Source: DATAGF01 sp963819845 (GTDB lineage Bacteria > Actinomycetota > Thermoleophilia > Miltoncostaeales > Miltoncostaeaceae). From it: 64,000 nucleotides of DNA. The stretch spans positions 372,001-436,000 of the forward strand of contig CAWFXQ010000013.1 in assembly GCA_963819845.1 (NCBI GenBank). The letters run 5' to 3'. The position numbers and the translations under genes are program-made. This document shows positions 26,679-34,542 of the stretch, in pieces (the first letter of the stretch is position 1; the number at the start of each line of letters is the position of its first letter). Below the pieces are notes generated by a model. That model was not told the origin of the DNA and did not search any database. It worked only from the letters and a program-made list of their open reading frames with translations.

Positions 26679-27011
26679 ATGCCGCTCTATCTGTCGAGGT
26701 TCAGCTACACGCCGGAGACATGGGCCAGGCTGATCGGCAACCCGGAGGACCGCCGAGAGGCCGCCCAGTCGTATATCGAGTCGGTCGGCGGGAAGCTGCA
26801 CGGGTTCTGGTACGCCTTCGGGACCCACGACGGCTACAACCTGTGGGAGGCTCCGGACAACGTGTCCATGGCCGCGGTCGCGCTGGCGATCAGCGGCGGC
26901 GGCGCGCTCAGCTCGTTGGAGACGACGGTCCTCCTGACCGTCGAAGAGACGTTGGATGCCCTTCGCACGGCCGAGGAGGTCCGCTACCGGGCACCCGGCG
27001 CCCAGCCGTAG
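26679..27011 (+). CDS. GYD-domain protein
   Basis: 110 residues, matching small GYD-superfamily proteins: MPLYLSRFSYTPETWARLIGNPEDRREAA at the start, then GGKLHGFWYAFGTHDGYNLWEAPDNVSMAAVALAISGGGA, where THDGYN carries the G-Y-D-like motif naming the family, and a C-terminal beta strand. Such proteins have a ferredoxin-like fold and no assigned activity. It has an AGGGAGACG ribosome binding site directly before the ATG. The gene is followed within 45 bases by another unknown gene on the same strand. Confidence 0.78.
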   Translation: MPLYLSRFSYTPETWARLIGNPEDRREAAQSYIESVGGKLHGFWYAFGTHDGYNLWEAPDNVSMAAVALAISGGGALSSLETTVLLTVEETLDALRTAEEVRYRAPGAQP

Positions 27012-27054
27012 TCGCCCGCATCTCGCCGGACCCGGCGAGGGTAGGCTGGCGCGC

Positions 27055-27946
27055 GTGACCCCGCCGGGCGCGTCCGCAGCGCAGCTCGCCGGCGCCGCGG
27101 TGGCCGGCGTCCGCGACGATCCGGCCGGGCGGCTCCGGCTGATGCGGGCGCTCTACGAGAGCCGGCCCCCCGGCTCGCGCCACCTGCCCTACCGGCGCGC
27201 GATGACGGCGTTCATGCGCTGGCAGCTGCGCCGCGGCCTGCTCGAGCCGCCCGGGGCGCCGCGCCCCGGCAGCGAGTGGTGGCGCGCCCTGAACGCGGCG
27301 GTCCTGCGGGACATCGCCGAGTCCCGCCACCTCGTGGCGGGCGCGCCGGGCGACGCCTCCTCGCCCGCCGTGGAGGCCGTCGTCGACTTCATCCGCCGCC
27401 CGTCGGCGGCGGGCTGGTACCGCGCCCACAACATCTCCATCGCCCTCGCCTACCTCAACAACGGCGACCTGGCCGTGCGGGAGGGCCGGGTCGAGCGGTT
27501 CTTCCTCAACGTCGTGCTGCTCCGCGTGCTCTACGCCCACGCCCTCGTCGCGGCGCCCCGGCTCGCCCTCGGATGGCTGTCGCCGGTGGCGCCGGTGCTG
27601 GGCGACCCCCGGGTCGGCACGACCGGCATCTTCCTGTCGCTGTCGCGGGTGCTGCCGAACCGCTACCCCCTGGGCGACGACGTGGCCCCCTTCGTCGCCG
27701 GCGAGAACGGGTTCGGGCGACTGCTCGACTACGGGATCATCCAGCCGCGGCTGCGGGGGCTCTACGACTGGTCGGCGCGAGGAGCTGGGCCTGCCCGGGA
27801 TCGCACGGCTGCTCGTCGGGGAGATCCCCGCCTACGCCTGGGACCCGGCGGAGGCCTCCGACTGGACGCCGCCACCCCGCGCGCTCGCCCGGCTGGCCCG
27901 GCGGCTGGTCCCCGCCGGGCGAGCCGGCCCGTCGCGCGGGCGCTAG
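27055..27946 (+). CDS. Conserved protein of unknown function (single-base frameshift)
   Basis: I do not recognise a named family. The corrected protein is about 296 residues, with dense conserved-looking motifs: YESRPPGSRHLPYRRAMTAFMRWQLRRGLL, EWWRALNAAVLRD, WYRAHNISIALAYLNN, RFFLNVVLLRVLYAHALVAAPRLALGW, and FLSLSRVLPNRYP. It is mostly helical, without a signal peptide. After RGLYDWSAR the frame is lost at about 27779-27782; one base less restores ELGLPGIARLLVGEIPAYAWDP and a stop at 27944-27946. Length is 3n+1. GTG 27055 is chosen since the in-frame upstream extension overlaps the GYD gene and is Arg/Pro-rich. A stem-loop follows the stop by one base. Confidence 0.65.
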
Positions 27947-27947
27947 A

Positions 27948-27970
27948 GAACCCTGCGAGAAGCGGGGTTC
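27948..27970 (+). terminator. Stem-loop after the unknown gene at 27055
   Basis: GAACCCTGC (27948-27956), loop GAGAA, GCGGGGTTC (27962-27970): a nine-pair stem with one T-G wobble, starting one base after the stop codon. No T-tract follows, so termination is probable but not certain. Confidence 0.5.
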
Positions 27971-27972
27971 CC

Positions 27973-27994
27973 CTAGATGTGGAAACATCGGCGC
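27973..27994. repeat. Left copy of a 21-22 base direct repeat (candidate att site)
   Basis: CTAGATGTGG-AAACATCGGCGC. It matches 28574-28594, the 3' end of the Rrf2 gene including its stop, except for one extra A. The two copies flank the integrase remnant, as expected for attL and attR formed by integration into the 3' end of the Rrf2 gene. Confidence 0.55.
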
Positions 27995-28130
27995 AAAGCT
28001 GCCCGTTAGCAGGGACTTCGCGCCGGGCTCGCTCGGCGACCTCGTGCGACTCGAGGCCCGATGCCCGCAGCGCCGAGCAGACCGCGTGGCGCAAGTCGTG
28101 AAAGACCGGCTGCGGGTCGTGCAGAGGGCG
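27995..28130 (-). pseudogene. Remnant of a tyrosine recombinase (integrase) gene
   Basis: The minus strand at 28083-28103 encodes FHDLRHA, the H-x-x-R box of tyrosine recombinases, followed by a short plausible helix (VCSALRASGLESHEV). The next expected motifs, LGH and the catalytic Tyr, are missing, and the sequence upstream of the box does not hold the rest of the catalytic domain. The fragment points towards and lies about 90 bases from the left repeat, the normal position of an integrase in an integrated element. A chance FHDLRHA match is possible but the flanking repeats argue against it. Confidence 0.5.
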
Positions 28131-28158
28131 GCGATTTCGGGGCTGGCCCCAGGCCGTT

Positions 28159-28344
28159 TCAGATGCGCGCGGTCGCGGGCGACCCGCCCCGCTCGACGCG
28201 CCGAACCCTCGCCCGCGCCTCCACCAGCTGCTTCAGGAGGTGTTTATCGGTCGGGTCGGCCAGGCGGGCCTCCACCGCATGCCGCAGATCCCCCAGGGCC
28301 GCCCCGTACTCGCCAAGCTGCCGCGCCGCCGCCTCGTCGCCCAT
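28159..28344 (-). CDS. Small hypothetical protein inside the decayed element, 61 residues
   Basis: Encodes MGDEAAARQLGEYGAALGDL then RHAVEARLADPTDKHLLKQL and a basic C-terminus. It is entirely helical in character, with a charge pattern that could form a short coiled coil. No recognised family. It starts at ATG 28344 with only a G-rich stretch upstream, so the ribosome binding site is weak. It lies within the ~580 bases between the two direct repeats, next to the integrase remnant, and may be a leftover cargo or regulatory gene of that element. It could also be a chance open frame. Confidence 0.4.
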   Translation of the reverse strand: MGDEAAARQLGEYGAALGDLRHAVEARLADPTDKHLLKQLVEARARVRRVERGGSPATARI

Positions 28345-28463
28345 GTCGCAACCCCCGCGATCGTCATTCCGATGCCCTTGAACTCGGCAGCCTTGGCCCT
28401 GAACTTGAGGGAGCCGGCCGGGCGTACCGGCAGGCTGGGGCGCTGGAGCGGGCGCTGAATCCT

Positions 28464-28505
28464 GGGGCAATCTTGGGGCAAAATGCTGCCCCATGGGGCA
28501 ATTTG
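28464..28505. repeat. Cluster of GGGGCAA repeats with a 14-base palindrome
   Basis: GGGGCAA occurs at 28464, 28475 and 28495, and TGCCCCATGGGGCA at 28487-28500 is a perfect palindrome. AT-richer than the surroundings. Short iterons beside an integrase remnant could be recombinase or excisionase binding sites; that is inference. Confidence 0.5.
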
Positions 28506-28573
28506 CGCCCCCTCCCCCACTCCCCGAAAACCGCTCGTGAGCAGACAAAACGCGAGGGCCCCGGGGACCCTCG

Positions 28574-28594
28574 CTAGATGTGGAACATCGGCGC
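28574..28594. repeat. Right copy of the direct repeat (3' end of the Rrf2 gene)
   Basis: CTAGATGTGG-AACATCGGCGC, which on the minus strand encodes the last six residues (APMFHI) and stop of the Rrf2 regulator. Integration here would leave the host gene intact, as is typical for elements that use a gene's 3' end as attachment site. Confidence 0.55.
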
Positions 28595-28991
28595 GCTCTG
28601 GATGCGCGCCTCGCGCTCGACCATGTCGGCGACGGTGAGCCCGGAGAGCAGCTCGGCGAGGCCGGCGCGGGCCTCGGCCCAGACCGACTCCGCGCCCTCG
28701 GCGGCGCCGGCGCCGCCCGGGGCGGTGAGGCGGCCGTTCGACCGTCTCGACCACCTCCAGGATCGTCACCTCGGACGGCGGGCGGCGGAAGGAGTACCCG
28801 CCCTTCACCCCCCGCTGGCTCTGGAGGATGTCGGCGCGGCGGAGCCCCGCGAAGAGCTGCTCCAGGAAGTGGAGCGGGATCCCCCGCGCCTCGGCCACCT
28901 CGAGGATGGGCACCGGCGCCGCCGACCCCCGCTGCGCCAGCTCCGTCAGCGCGAGCACGGCGGAGCGGCTCTTCTCGGTGATCGTGATCAG
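28574..28991 (-). CDS. Rrf2-family transcriptional regulator (single-base frameshift)
   Basis: Winged-helix repressor of the Rrf2 family, ~138 residues after correction. The helix-turn-helix covers VPILEVAEARGIPLHFLEQLFAGLRRADILQSQRGVKGGY, the family core. After EVVETV the frame shifts: the minus strand has GTCGAACGG where GTCGACGG gives DGRLTAPGGAGAAEGAESVW and reads to the stop at 28574 (length 3n+1). No Cys is present, so it lacks the Fe-S ligands of IscR/NsrR and resembles the CymR type. No ATG or GTG lies before TITEKSRSAV; CTG 28991 with GGAG five bases upstream is the best start. A dyad just upstream suggests autoregulation. Confidence 0.82.
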
Positions 28992-28998
28992 CGCGGCT

Positions 28999-29021
28999 CC
29001 GTAAACCTCGTGGGGTTACGG
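28999..29021. promoter_or_regulatory. Candidate Rrf2 operator
   Basis: CCGTAA-A-CC-TCGTG-GG-G-TTACGG, an imperfect 23-base dyad (one A-G mismatch) immediately upstream of the Rrf2 start, in an AT-richer patch. Size and spacing fit a dimeric Rrf2 regulator controlling its own gene. Confidence 0.45.
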
Positions 29022-29050
29022 AGTTTAGCCCACCGGGCCGCCGCGGCCTG

Positions 29051-29509
29051 TCAGTCCTCGATGAGCAGGGGGTTCGTGTAGTCCTCGCGCCGCACCGGCG
29101 GCGCCGACCCCTCCCCGCGGCGCTCGCGGCGCAGGAACCAGTGCTCCAGCAGGTCGATCCAGGCGTCGAGGTCGCCGACCATGAACTCGTAGACGCACTC
29201 GTCGGTGTGCAGCAGCATCCGGGGGCGCCGCCCGCCCGCCGTCATGGTGCCCGGCGAGATCGGGAAGCGCTCGATCGCCCGGACCGCCTCGAGTGGGATC
29301 TCGCGCCGCTTGGCCAGCAGGGCGGTGTCGAGGAGGGTCGGCACGAACACGAGCCGCTCCTCGGTGAGGATGAGGTCGCCGTGGCGGGCGAGCCAGCCGT
29401 TCTGCAGGTCGGCGCCGCTGCGCTTGAGCACCCGCTCGTCGGGGCGGGGCTTGTCGGCGTGCGCGACCCGCGGCAGGCGGCCGCCGGGACCCTCCACCGC
29501 CTCCGCCAT
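29051..29509 (-). CDS. PH/GRAM-like protein, downstream copy of a tandem pair
   Basis: 152 residues. After a ~30-residue leader comes a single small beta-rich domain: NGWLARHGDLILTEERLVFVPTLLDTALLAKRREIPLEAVRAIER, then RPRMLLHTDECVYEFMVGDLDAWIDLLEHW. The alternation of strands followed by a C-terminal helix is that of GRAM/PH domains. It shares NGWLAR, L.FVPT.L, LLAK and the D.WID..K/LE..L helix with the gene directly upstream, so the two arose by duplication. ATG 29509 has GGAGG at a good distance. Function unknown; GRAM-like domains often bind lipids or membranes. Confidence 0.65.
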   Translation of the reverse strand: MAEAVEGPGGRLPRVAHADKPRPDERVLKRSGADLQNGWLARHGDLILTEERLVFVPTLLDTALLAKRREIPLEAVRAIERFPISPGTMTAGGRRPRMLLHTDECVYEFMVGDLDAWIDLLEHWFLRRERRGEGSAPPVRREDYTNPLLIED

Positions 29510-29534
29510 CAGGCGTCCTCCCCCGCGCGCCGGC

Positions 29535-29963
29535 CTACTCGAACCGCTGGCGAATCTCCCATACGTTGAGCCGCTCCTTGACCGAGTCGATCCAGTCGTC
29601 GAGTCCCACGTAGAACACGAAGTCGTAGCTCTTCGCGGTGGTGAGCAGGCGCATGCGGGGCGCCTTGCCCCCCGGGAGCATCTCGCCCGGTCGGGCGGGA
29701 TGGCGCTCGACGGCCGTGATGTCGCCGAAGTCTATCGAGACGGTCTTCGCCAGGAGGAGCCGCTCGAGCGGCGTGGGCGTGAAGGAGAGGCTGTCGTCGT
29801 GGAGCCGCAGCAGGCCGCCGCGTGCGAGCCAGCCGTTGTTCAGCGAGGCGATCGTCCGGCGGTGGCAGCCCTCCTCGAGATCCCGCGGGCCGTCCCGCGC
29901 CTCGATGAAGACCGCGTCCCAGCGGTCGGGATCGTAGTCGTCGGGGCGTCGAGAGTCCGGCAC
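29535..29963 (-). CDS. PH/GRAM-like protein, upstream copy of a tandem pair
   Basis: 142 residues, homologous over its last ~105 residues to the next gene downstream: NNGWLARGGLLRLHDDSLSF, PLERLLLAKTVSIDFGDITAVER, RMRLLTTAKSYDFVFYVGLDDWIDSVKERL. The N-terminal ~35 residues are acidic and differ from the paralogue. GTG 29963 is chosen because GGGAG lies five bases upstream; a second GTG six bases earlier is too close to it. Cotranscription with the downstream copy is likely (25-base gap). Function unknown. Confidence 0.65.
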   Translation of the reverse strand: MPDSRRPDDYDPDRWDAVFIEARDGPRDLEEGCHRRTIASLNNGWLARGGLLRLHDDSLSFTPTPLERLLLAKTVSIDFGDITAVERHPARPGEMLPGGKAPRMRLLTTAKSYDFVFYVGLDDWIDSVKERLNVWEIRQRFE

Positions 29964-30065
29964 GGTCACTCCCCCGGGAGCAGGGCCCCTGAGGATACAC
30001 GGGTTCCGTCCGAGGCCGGCGCTAGCGTCTCCATTCCATAGGGCAACCCGATCCGAGGGGTCCCT

Positions 30066-30500
30066 GTGGAAACGTACGCCGCCTGGCTCGCCGACTTCCG
30101 TCGCCGCCTCGCCCAGCACGACGCCGGTGTGGATGCCCTGGCCCGCGACCTCGCGTCGCGCACCCCCTGGACCGTGCGGGCGTCCGGCAGCCCCGGGTTC
30201 CGCCGCCCGCCGGTGAGGGCCGGCCGGCCGCCCGACGTGTTCTGTGAGGTCGAGCCCGACGCCGCGCTCTGCTTCGAGGTGGAGCTCCCCGAGACGCTCG
30301 TCAGGCGGCCGACGCTCGCGCGGCTGCGGGCCCTGAGCGACGACGCCCGCCTGGAGCCGCGGGTCGTCATCGTCGCCGACCCCGAGGCGCACGAGGGTCA
30401 CATCGCCGCCACCGAGCGCATGCTGAAGCGCGCGGGCCTCGCCCTGAGGGTGGCGGCGATCGCCCCCGCCCAGGAGACGATCACGGGAGCCGACTGGTAG
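30066..30500 (+). CDS. Hypothetical protein, 144 residues
   Basis: Not recognised. A soluble alpha/beta protein: helical N-terminus YAAWLADFRRRLAQHDAGVDAL, a central beta strand CFEVELPETL, then a helix-rich part LARLRALSDDARLEPRVVIVADPE with a Rossmann-like beta strand VVIVAD, and a C-terminal helix. The GTG start at 30066 follows the divergent start of the PH/GRAM-like pair by ~100 bases. The C-terminus resembles a restriction-endonuclease-like or receiver half fold only superficially, and I give no function. It is followed by the hppA terminator hairpin region in opposite orientation. Confidence 0.6.
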   Translation: METYAAWLADFRRRLAQHDAGVDALARDLASRTPWTVRASGSPGFRRPPVRAGRPPDVFCEVEPDAALCFEVELPETLVRRPTLARLRALSDDARLEPRVVIVADPEAHEGHIAATERMLKRAGLALRVAAIAPAQETITGADW

Positions 30501-30563
30501 GGGGTCCGACCGGTGACGGGCCGCCGAACCTTCCCCCTCGGCCGCCCGCGCCGCCCGAAAAGC

Positions 30564-30593
30564 TCCGGGGCGCCGGTCGGACGGCGCCCCGGA
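30564..30593 (-). terminator. Intrinsic terminator of hppA
   Basis: Perfect 12-base stem TCCGGGGCGCCG / CGGCGCCCCGGA with a six-base loop, 12 bases past the hppA stop. On the minus strand it is followed by AGCTTTTC, a short T-tract. The strongest terminator in the window. Confidence 0.75.
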
Positions 30594-30605
30594 CTCCGAC
30601 CCCGG

Positions 30606-32696
30606 TCAGTCCAGGAACGGGATGATCAGGAGCGCCACGATGTTGGCGACCTTGATCATCGGGTTGATGGCGGGCCCCGCCGTGTCCTTGTAGGGGTCCC
30701 CCACCGTGTCGCCCGTCACCGCGGCCTTGTGGGCTTCCGAGCCCTTGCCGCCGTGGGCGCCGTCCTCGATCAGCTTCTTGGCGTTGTCCCACGCGCCTCC
30801 GCCGGAGGTCATGGAGATCGCGACGAAGATGCCCGTGACGATCACGCCCAGCAGCAGCCCGCCGAGCATCTCGCGGCCGTTGTTCACGCCGAAGATGAAG
30901 GCGGTGACGATCGGGAACAGGATCGGGATCGCCGCGGGGATGAGCATCTCCCGCTGCGCCGAGGCGGTGACGATGCGCACGCAGCGCGCGTAGTCGGGCC
31001 GCTCGGTCCCCTCCATGATCCCGGGCTTCTCGCGGAATTGGCGCCGGACCTCCTCGACGACCTGGCCGCCCGCCCTGCCGACCGCCTCCATGGCGAACGC
31101 CGCGAACAGGAACGGCATCATGCCGCCGATGAAGAGCCCCACCACGACGAAGGGGTTCTCGAGATTGAAGTTCACCGTGACGTCGCTTCCGGCCTCCTCG
31201 AGGGTGGAGCGCAGCTCCTCCACGTAGGAGACGAACAGCACGACCGCCGCCAGACCGGCCGAGCCGATGGCGTATCCCTTCGTGACGGCCTTGGTGGTGT
31301 TGCCGACGGCGTCCAGCGGGTCGGTGATGTTGCGCACGCCCTCGGGCAGCTCCGCCATCTCGGCGATCCCCCCGGCGTTGTCGGTGATCGGCCCGAACGC
31401 GTCGAGGGCGACCACGACTCCGGTGAGCGACAGCATCGCCATGACGGACACGCCGATGCCGTAGTAGCCGCCCAGCTCGTAGGTCGCCGCGATCGCGCCG
31501 CCGATCACGATGATCGGCAGTGCGGTCGCCTTCAGGCCCACGGCCAGGCCCGCGATGATGTTGGTCGCGTGCCCGGTCTCGGAGGCTCGCGCGATCTTCT
31601 TGACCGGCGGCCAGGCCGTGCCGGTGAAGTACTCGGTGATGGCCACCAGCGCGATCGTGACGCCGATGCCGATGACGGCGCACCAGAAGTAGTCGAGCCA
31701 ATCGCCGGCCCCGGGCACCGCGTCCTGCACGCCGTCGAGCAGCCAGTAGGTGACCGGCAGGAAGCCGGCGATCGAGAGGATCGCGGCCACGCCGAGGCCG
31801 GTGTAGAGCGCCGCCGTCACCGAGCCGTTGGGCCCGACGCGAACGAACCAGGTGCCGATGATCGAGGTGATGATCGAGACGCCGCCGATCGCGAGCGGGT
31901 AGATGAGGGCGTTGGAGAAGTCGGCGAGGAAGAGCGAGCCGAGGAACATCACGGCCACCGTCGTCACCGCGTAGGTCTCGAAGAGGTCAGCCGCCATGCC
32001 GGCGCAATCGCCGACGTTGTCGCCCACGTTGTCGGCGATCACGGCCGGGTTGCGCGGGTCGTCCTCGGGGATCCCGGCCTCGACCTTGCCCACCAGGTCG
32101 GCGCCGACGTCGGCGCCCTTGGTGAAGATGCCGCCGCCCAGCCGGGCGAAGACGCTGATCAGGCTCCCGCCGAAGGCGAGGCCCACGAGGGGCTCGACGT
32201 CGTTGGCGTCCTCGCCGAGGATCAGGAAGTAGCCCGCGACCGAGAGCAGGCCGAGGCCGACCACGAGGAGGCCCGTGACCGCGCCGCCCTTGAAGGCGAC
32301 GCCGAGCGCGGGGCCGAGGCCACGCTTGGCCGCCTCGGCGGTCCGCACGTTGGCCCGCACCGAGACGTTCATGCCGATGAAGCCCGCCGCGGCGGAGGCG
32401 ATGGCGCCGATGAGGAATCCGATCGCGGCCTTCCAGCCGAGGAGGCTCGAGTCGACCGCCTCCCCGAGGAAGCCGATGACCAGGAAGAGCACCGCGGCGA
32501 CCGCTGCGATGATCGTGTACTGGCGCGTCAGGTAGGCCTGCGCGCCCTCCTGGATGGCCGCGGCGATCGTGCGCATGCGCTCGTCGCCGGCGGGCTGCTG
32601 AAGCAGGTAGACGGTGAGGCCGATGCCGTAGGCGACGGCCGCCAGGCCGAGGACGACGGCCAGCCAGGTCGTGTTGTCCGACAGGAAGTCGGCCAA
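30606..32696 (-). CDS. hppA: Membrane-bound H+-translocating pyrophosphatase, K+-independent type
   Basis: Integral membrane pyrophosphatase, 696 residues with about 16 membrane segments, which couples PPi hydrolysis to proton export. The catalytic region is FTKGADVGADLVGKVEAGIPEDDPRNPAVIADNVGDNVGDCAGMAADLFE, with later acidic motifs DNAGGIAEM and DTVGDPYKDTAGPAINPMIK. The residues that decide K+ dependence are in GNTTKAVTKG: Lys in the first position and Thr three residues on correspond to the K+-independent H+-pumping class, whereas K+-dependent enzymes have Ala and Gly there. It is monocistronic, with a strong terminator. It would conserve energy from PPi produced by biosynthesis. Confidence 0.94.
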   Translation of the reverse strand: MADFLSDNTTWLAVVLGLAAVAYGIGLTVYLLQQPAGDERMRTIAAAIQEGAQAYLTRQYTIIAAVAAVLFLVIGFLGEAVDSSLLGWKAAIGFLIGAIASAAAGFIGMNVSVRANVRTAEAAKRGLGPALGVAFKGGAVTGLLVVGLGLLSVAGYFLILGEDANDVEPLVGLAFGGSLISVFARLGGGIFTKGADVGADLVGKVEAGIPEDDPRNPAVIADNVGDNVGDCAGMAADLFETYAVTTVAVMFLGSLFLADFSNALIYPLAIGGVSIITSIIGTWFVRVGPNGSVTAALYTGLGVAAILSIAGFLPVTYWLLDGVQDAVPGAGDWLDYFWCAVIGIGVTIALVAITEYFTGTAWPPVKKIARASETGHATNIIAGLAVGLKATALPIIVIGGAIAATYELGGYYGIGVSVMAMLSLTGVVVALDAFGPITDNAGGIAEMAELPEGVRNITDPLDAVGNTTKAVTKGYAIGSAGLAAVVLFVSYVEELRSTLEEAGSDVTVNFNLENPFVVVGLFIGGMMPFLFAAFAMEAVGRAGGQVVEEVRRQFREKPGIMEGTERPDYARCVRIVTASAQREMLIPAAIPILFPIVTAFIFGVNNGREMLGGLLLGVIVTGIFVAISMTSGGGAWDNAKKLIEDGAHGGKGSEAHKAAVTGDTVGDPYKDTAGPAINPMIKVANIVALLIIPFLD

Positions 32697-32876
32697 GTGC
32701 TCCCTCCGAGATCGGGTTCACTGCGAGCGTGATGCTCTGCCCGACCGGGAGAGCCTGCTCAACCGCGCCGTGCGAACGGCACCCCTGCCGGGGAGGCCGA
32801 TCCGGCCGCGATTTCTACCACACGGCGCCGGACGTCGTCGGGCGGGGAGCGTCCCGGGACCGGCTCCGCCGCGGGG

Positions 32877-33296
32877 TCAGCGGCGGCTTCCCGGCGGCAC
32901 CCAGAGCCGGCTGGCGGGATCGTCGGGAGGCGGCCCGCCCGGCGGCGGGGCCGGCGGGCCCGGATCCTCCGGGGGCGCCTCCACCGCGCGCGCGTACGCC
33001 ATCTGGAGTGCGGCCAGGGGCTCCCGGAAGGGCCGGACCTGCGCCGCGCCGAGCTCACGCTCGGCGACCTCCAGCAGGGCCCGGAGGGTCTCGATGGCCT
33101 GGCGCGCCTGGCCCAGGTCGAGGGCCGCGGCGCCCGCGGGGCCCAGGCCGAGGCGGATCCCGGCCATGTCGGTGAAGGTCGCCATGGTCTGCAGGAGCAG
33201 GTCGCGCGCGGACGTCCGGGCGAGCTGCTCCGCGAAGGCCGCAGCCAGCTCCTCGGGGGTGAGCTCCGGGCCGGCGCCCGGGTCGTCGGCGCTCAC
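32877..33296 (-). CDS. Hypothetical protein with Pro-rich tail
   Basis: 139 residues. The core is helical: ELTPEELAAAFAEQLARTSARDLLLQTMATFTDMAGIRLG, then ALDLGQARQAIETLRALLEVAERELGAAQVRPFREPLAALQMAYARAV, ending in a Pro/Gly-rich disordered tail. The N-terminal part is reminiscent of small DUF1844-type proteins, but I am not certain of this. It overlaps the GCS2 ligase gene by GTGA, so the two are coupled. The ~180 bases between this gene's stop and hppA hold nothing recognisable beyond the expected hppA promoter. Confidence 0.6.
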   Translation of the reverse strand: MSADDPGAGPELTPEELAAAFAEQLARTSARDLLLQTMATFTDMAGIRLGLGPAGAAALDLGQARQAIETLRALLEVAERELGAAQVRPFREPLAALQMAYARAVEAPPEDPGPPAPPPGGPPPDDPASRLWVPPGSRR

Positions 33297-34496
33297 GCCG
33301 CCCCCGCGGCCGCGGCCATCTCCAGCGCCTCCTCGGCGGAGCGGCGGGTGCGGGCCACGACCTCGGCGTGCATGGCTCGCGCGTCCCCCAGCTCGGCGAG
33401 CCGCGCGCGCTGGCGCATCGCCCCGTTGCCCGATGCCAGCATCGCCGGCACGCCCGCGAGGAAGGGGCCCAGCCCCAGGGCGTCGTGCACCGGCGCCGAC
33501 CACTCGAGCAGGGCCTCGATCGCCGCGGCCGCGGAGCGCTCGACGCCGCGGTCGAGGTCGATCAGCCGCCCCTCGAGGCCGTGGCGCTGGGCCCGCCAGA
33601 TGTTCTCCTCGATCAGGCCGCGCGCGTGGGCGGGCAGCGGGCGCCCGGCGTCGGCGTCGAACGCGAACGCGGCGATGCACGCCAGCGCGAGGGCCGCCAC
33701 GGCGAGGGCCTCCCCCATCTCGGTCTGGCCGTCGCAGATGCGCACCTCGACGGTGCCGAAGGTGTGGTGCGGCCGCACGCTCCACCAGATCTGGGTGCTC
33801 TCCACGATCGACCCGGTGCGCTCCAGCAGGTCGACGAACGCGGCGTAGTCGTCCCAGCCGCTGAAGGCGTCCGGGACGCCGCAGCGCGGGAAGCTCTTGG
33901 TGAAGATCTGCACCCGCGTCGAGTGCAGCCGCGTCGACCGGCCGCAGAACACCGCGCTGTTGGCCGAGAGGGCCAGCAGCTCGGGCAGCACGCTGCGCAT
34001 CGCGGTGGACACGGCCACGGCACGGTCGGCGCCGCGGACGCCCGAGTGCAGGTGGAGCGACCAGGTGTTGTTGGTCCAGGCGATGTAGCCCAGCTCCTCC
34101 TCGACCCGGCGGTAGTGGGGGGTGTCGATGATGCGCTGCTCGGTCCAGGGGCTGAACGGGTGGACCCCCGACACCCCGAGCGCGATGCCGAGGCGGTCGG
34201 CCAGCGCCAGCGTGGCGAGGCGGCCCTCGACCAGCTCGCGGGCCGCGTCGGAGAACGTGAGGTGGCGGCGGGTGCGGAACTCGATCTCGGAGGCGATCAG
34301 CTCGCCCGCCAGGCGGCCGCGCAGCGGCTCCTCGGCCGCCGCCATCAGCTCCTCGTAGCGCCCGGTGAGGGCGAGGGTGGACGGATCGAGGAGCTGGTAC
34401 TCCTCCTCGATCCCCACCGTGAAGTCGGTCGAACTCCTCGAAGCGCTCGCGGACGCCGTCGAGGATGCCGGCGGAGGGGGCGGTGCCGTCAGCCAT
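33293..34496 (-). CDS. Carboxylate-amine ligase, GCS2/YbdK family (single-base frameshift)
   Basis: ATP-dependent ligase related to gamma-glutamylcysteine synthetase type 2. The catalytic motif VGIEEEYQLLDP is followed by SEIEFRTRRHLTF, SGVHPFSPWTEQRI, NNTWSLHLHSGVRG and FGTVEVRICDGQTEMGEALAVAAL. The first 22 residues (MADGTAPSAGILDGVRERFEE) are in another frame: the minus strand reads GAGTTCGACCGAC where GAGTCGACCGAC gives EESTDFTVGIEEE, the usual family N-terminus. The extra base is at 34432-34433 and length is 3n+1. Function may be gamma-glutamylcysteine synthesis or a related amide ligation; YbdK members have only weak activity, so the substrate is open. Confidence 0.85.
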
Positions 34497-34542
34497 CCGG
34501 CGGCGAGTGTAGCAACGGCTCCCCGGAGCCCCGCCCGGGTGC

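Noticed and set aside
26442..27011. Small protein plus GYD protein as a toxin-antitoxin pair
   Set aside because: The GYD fold and sequence do not match any toxin family, and there is a 30-base gap with no overlapping stop/start.
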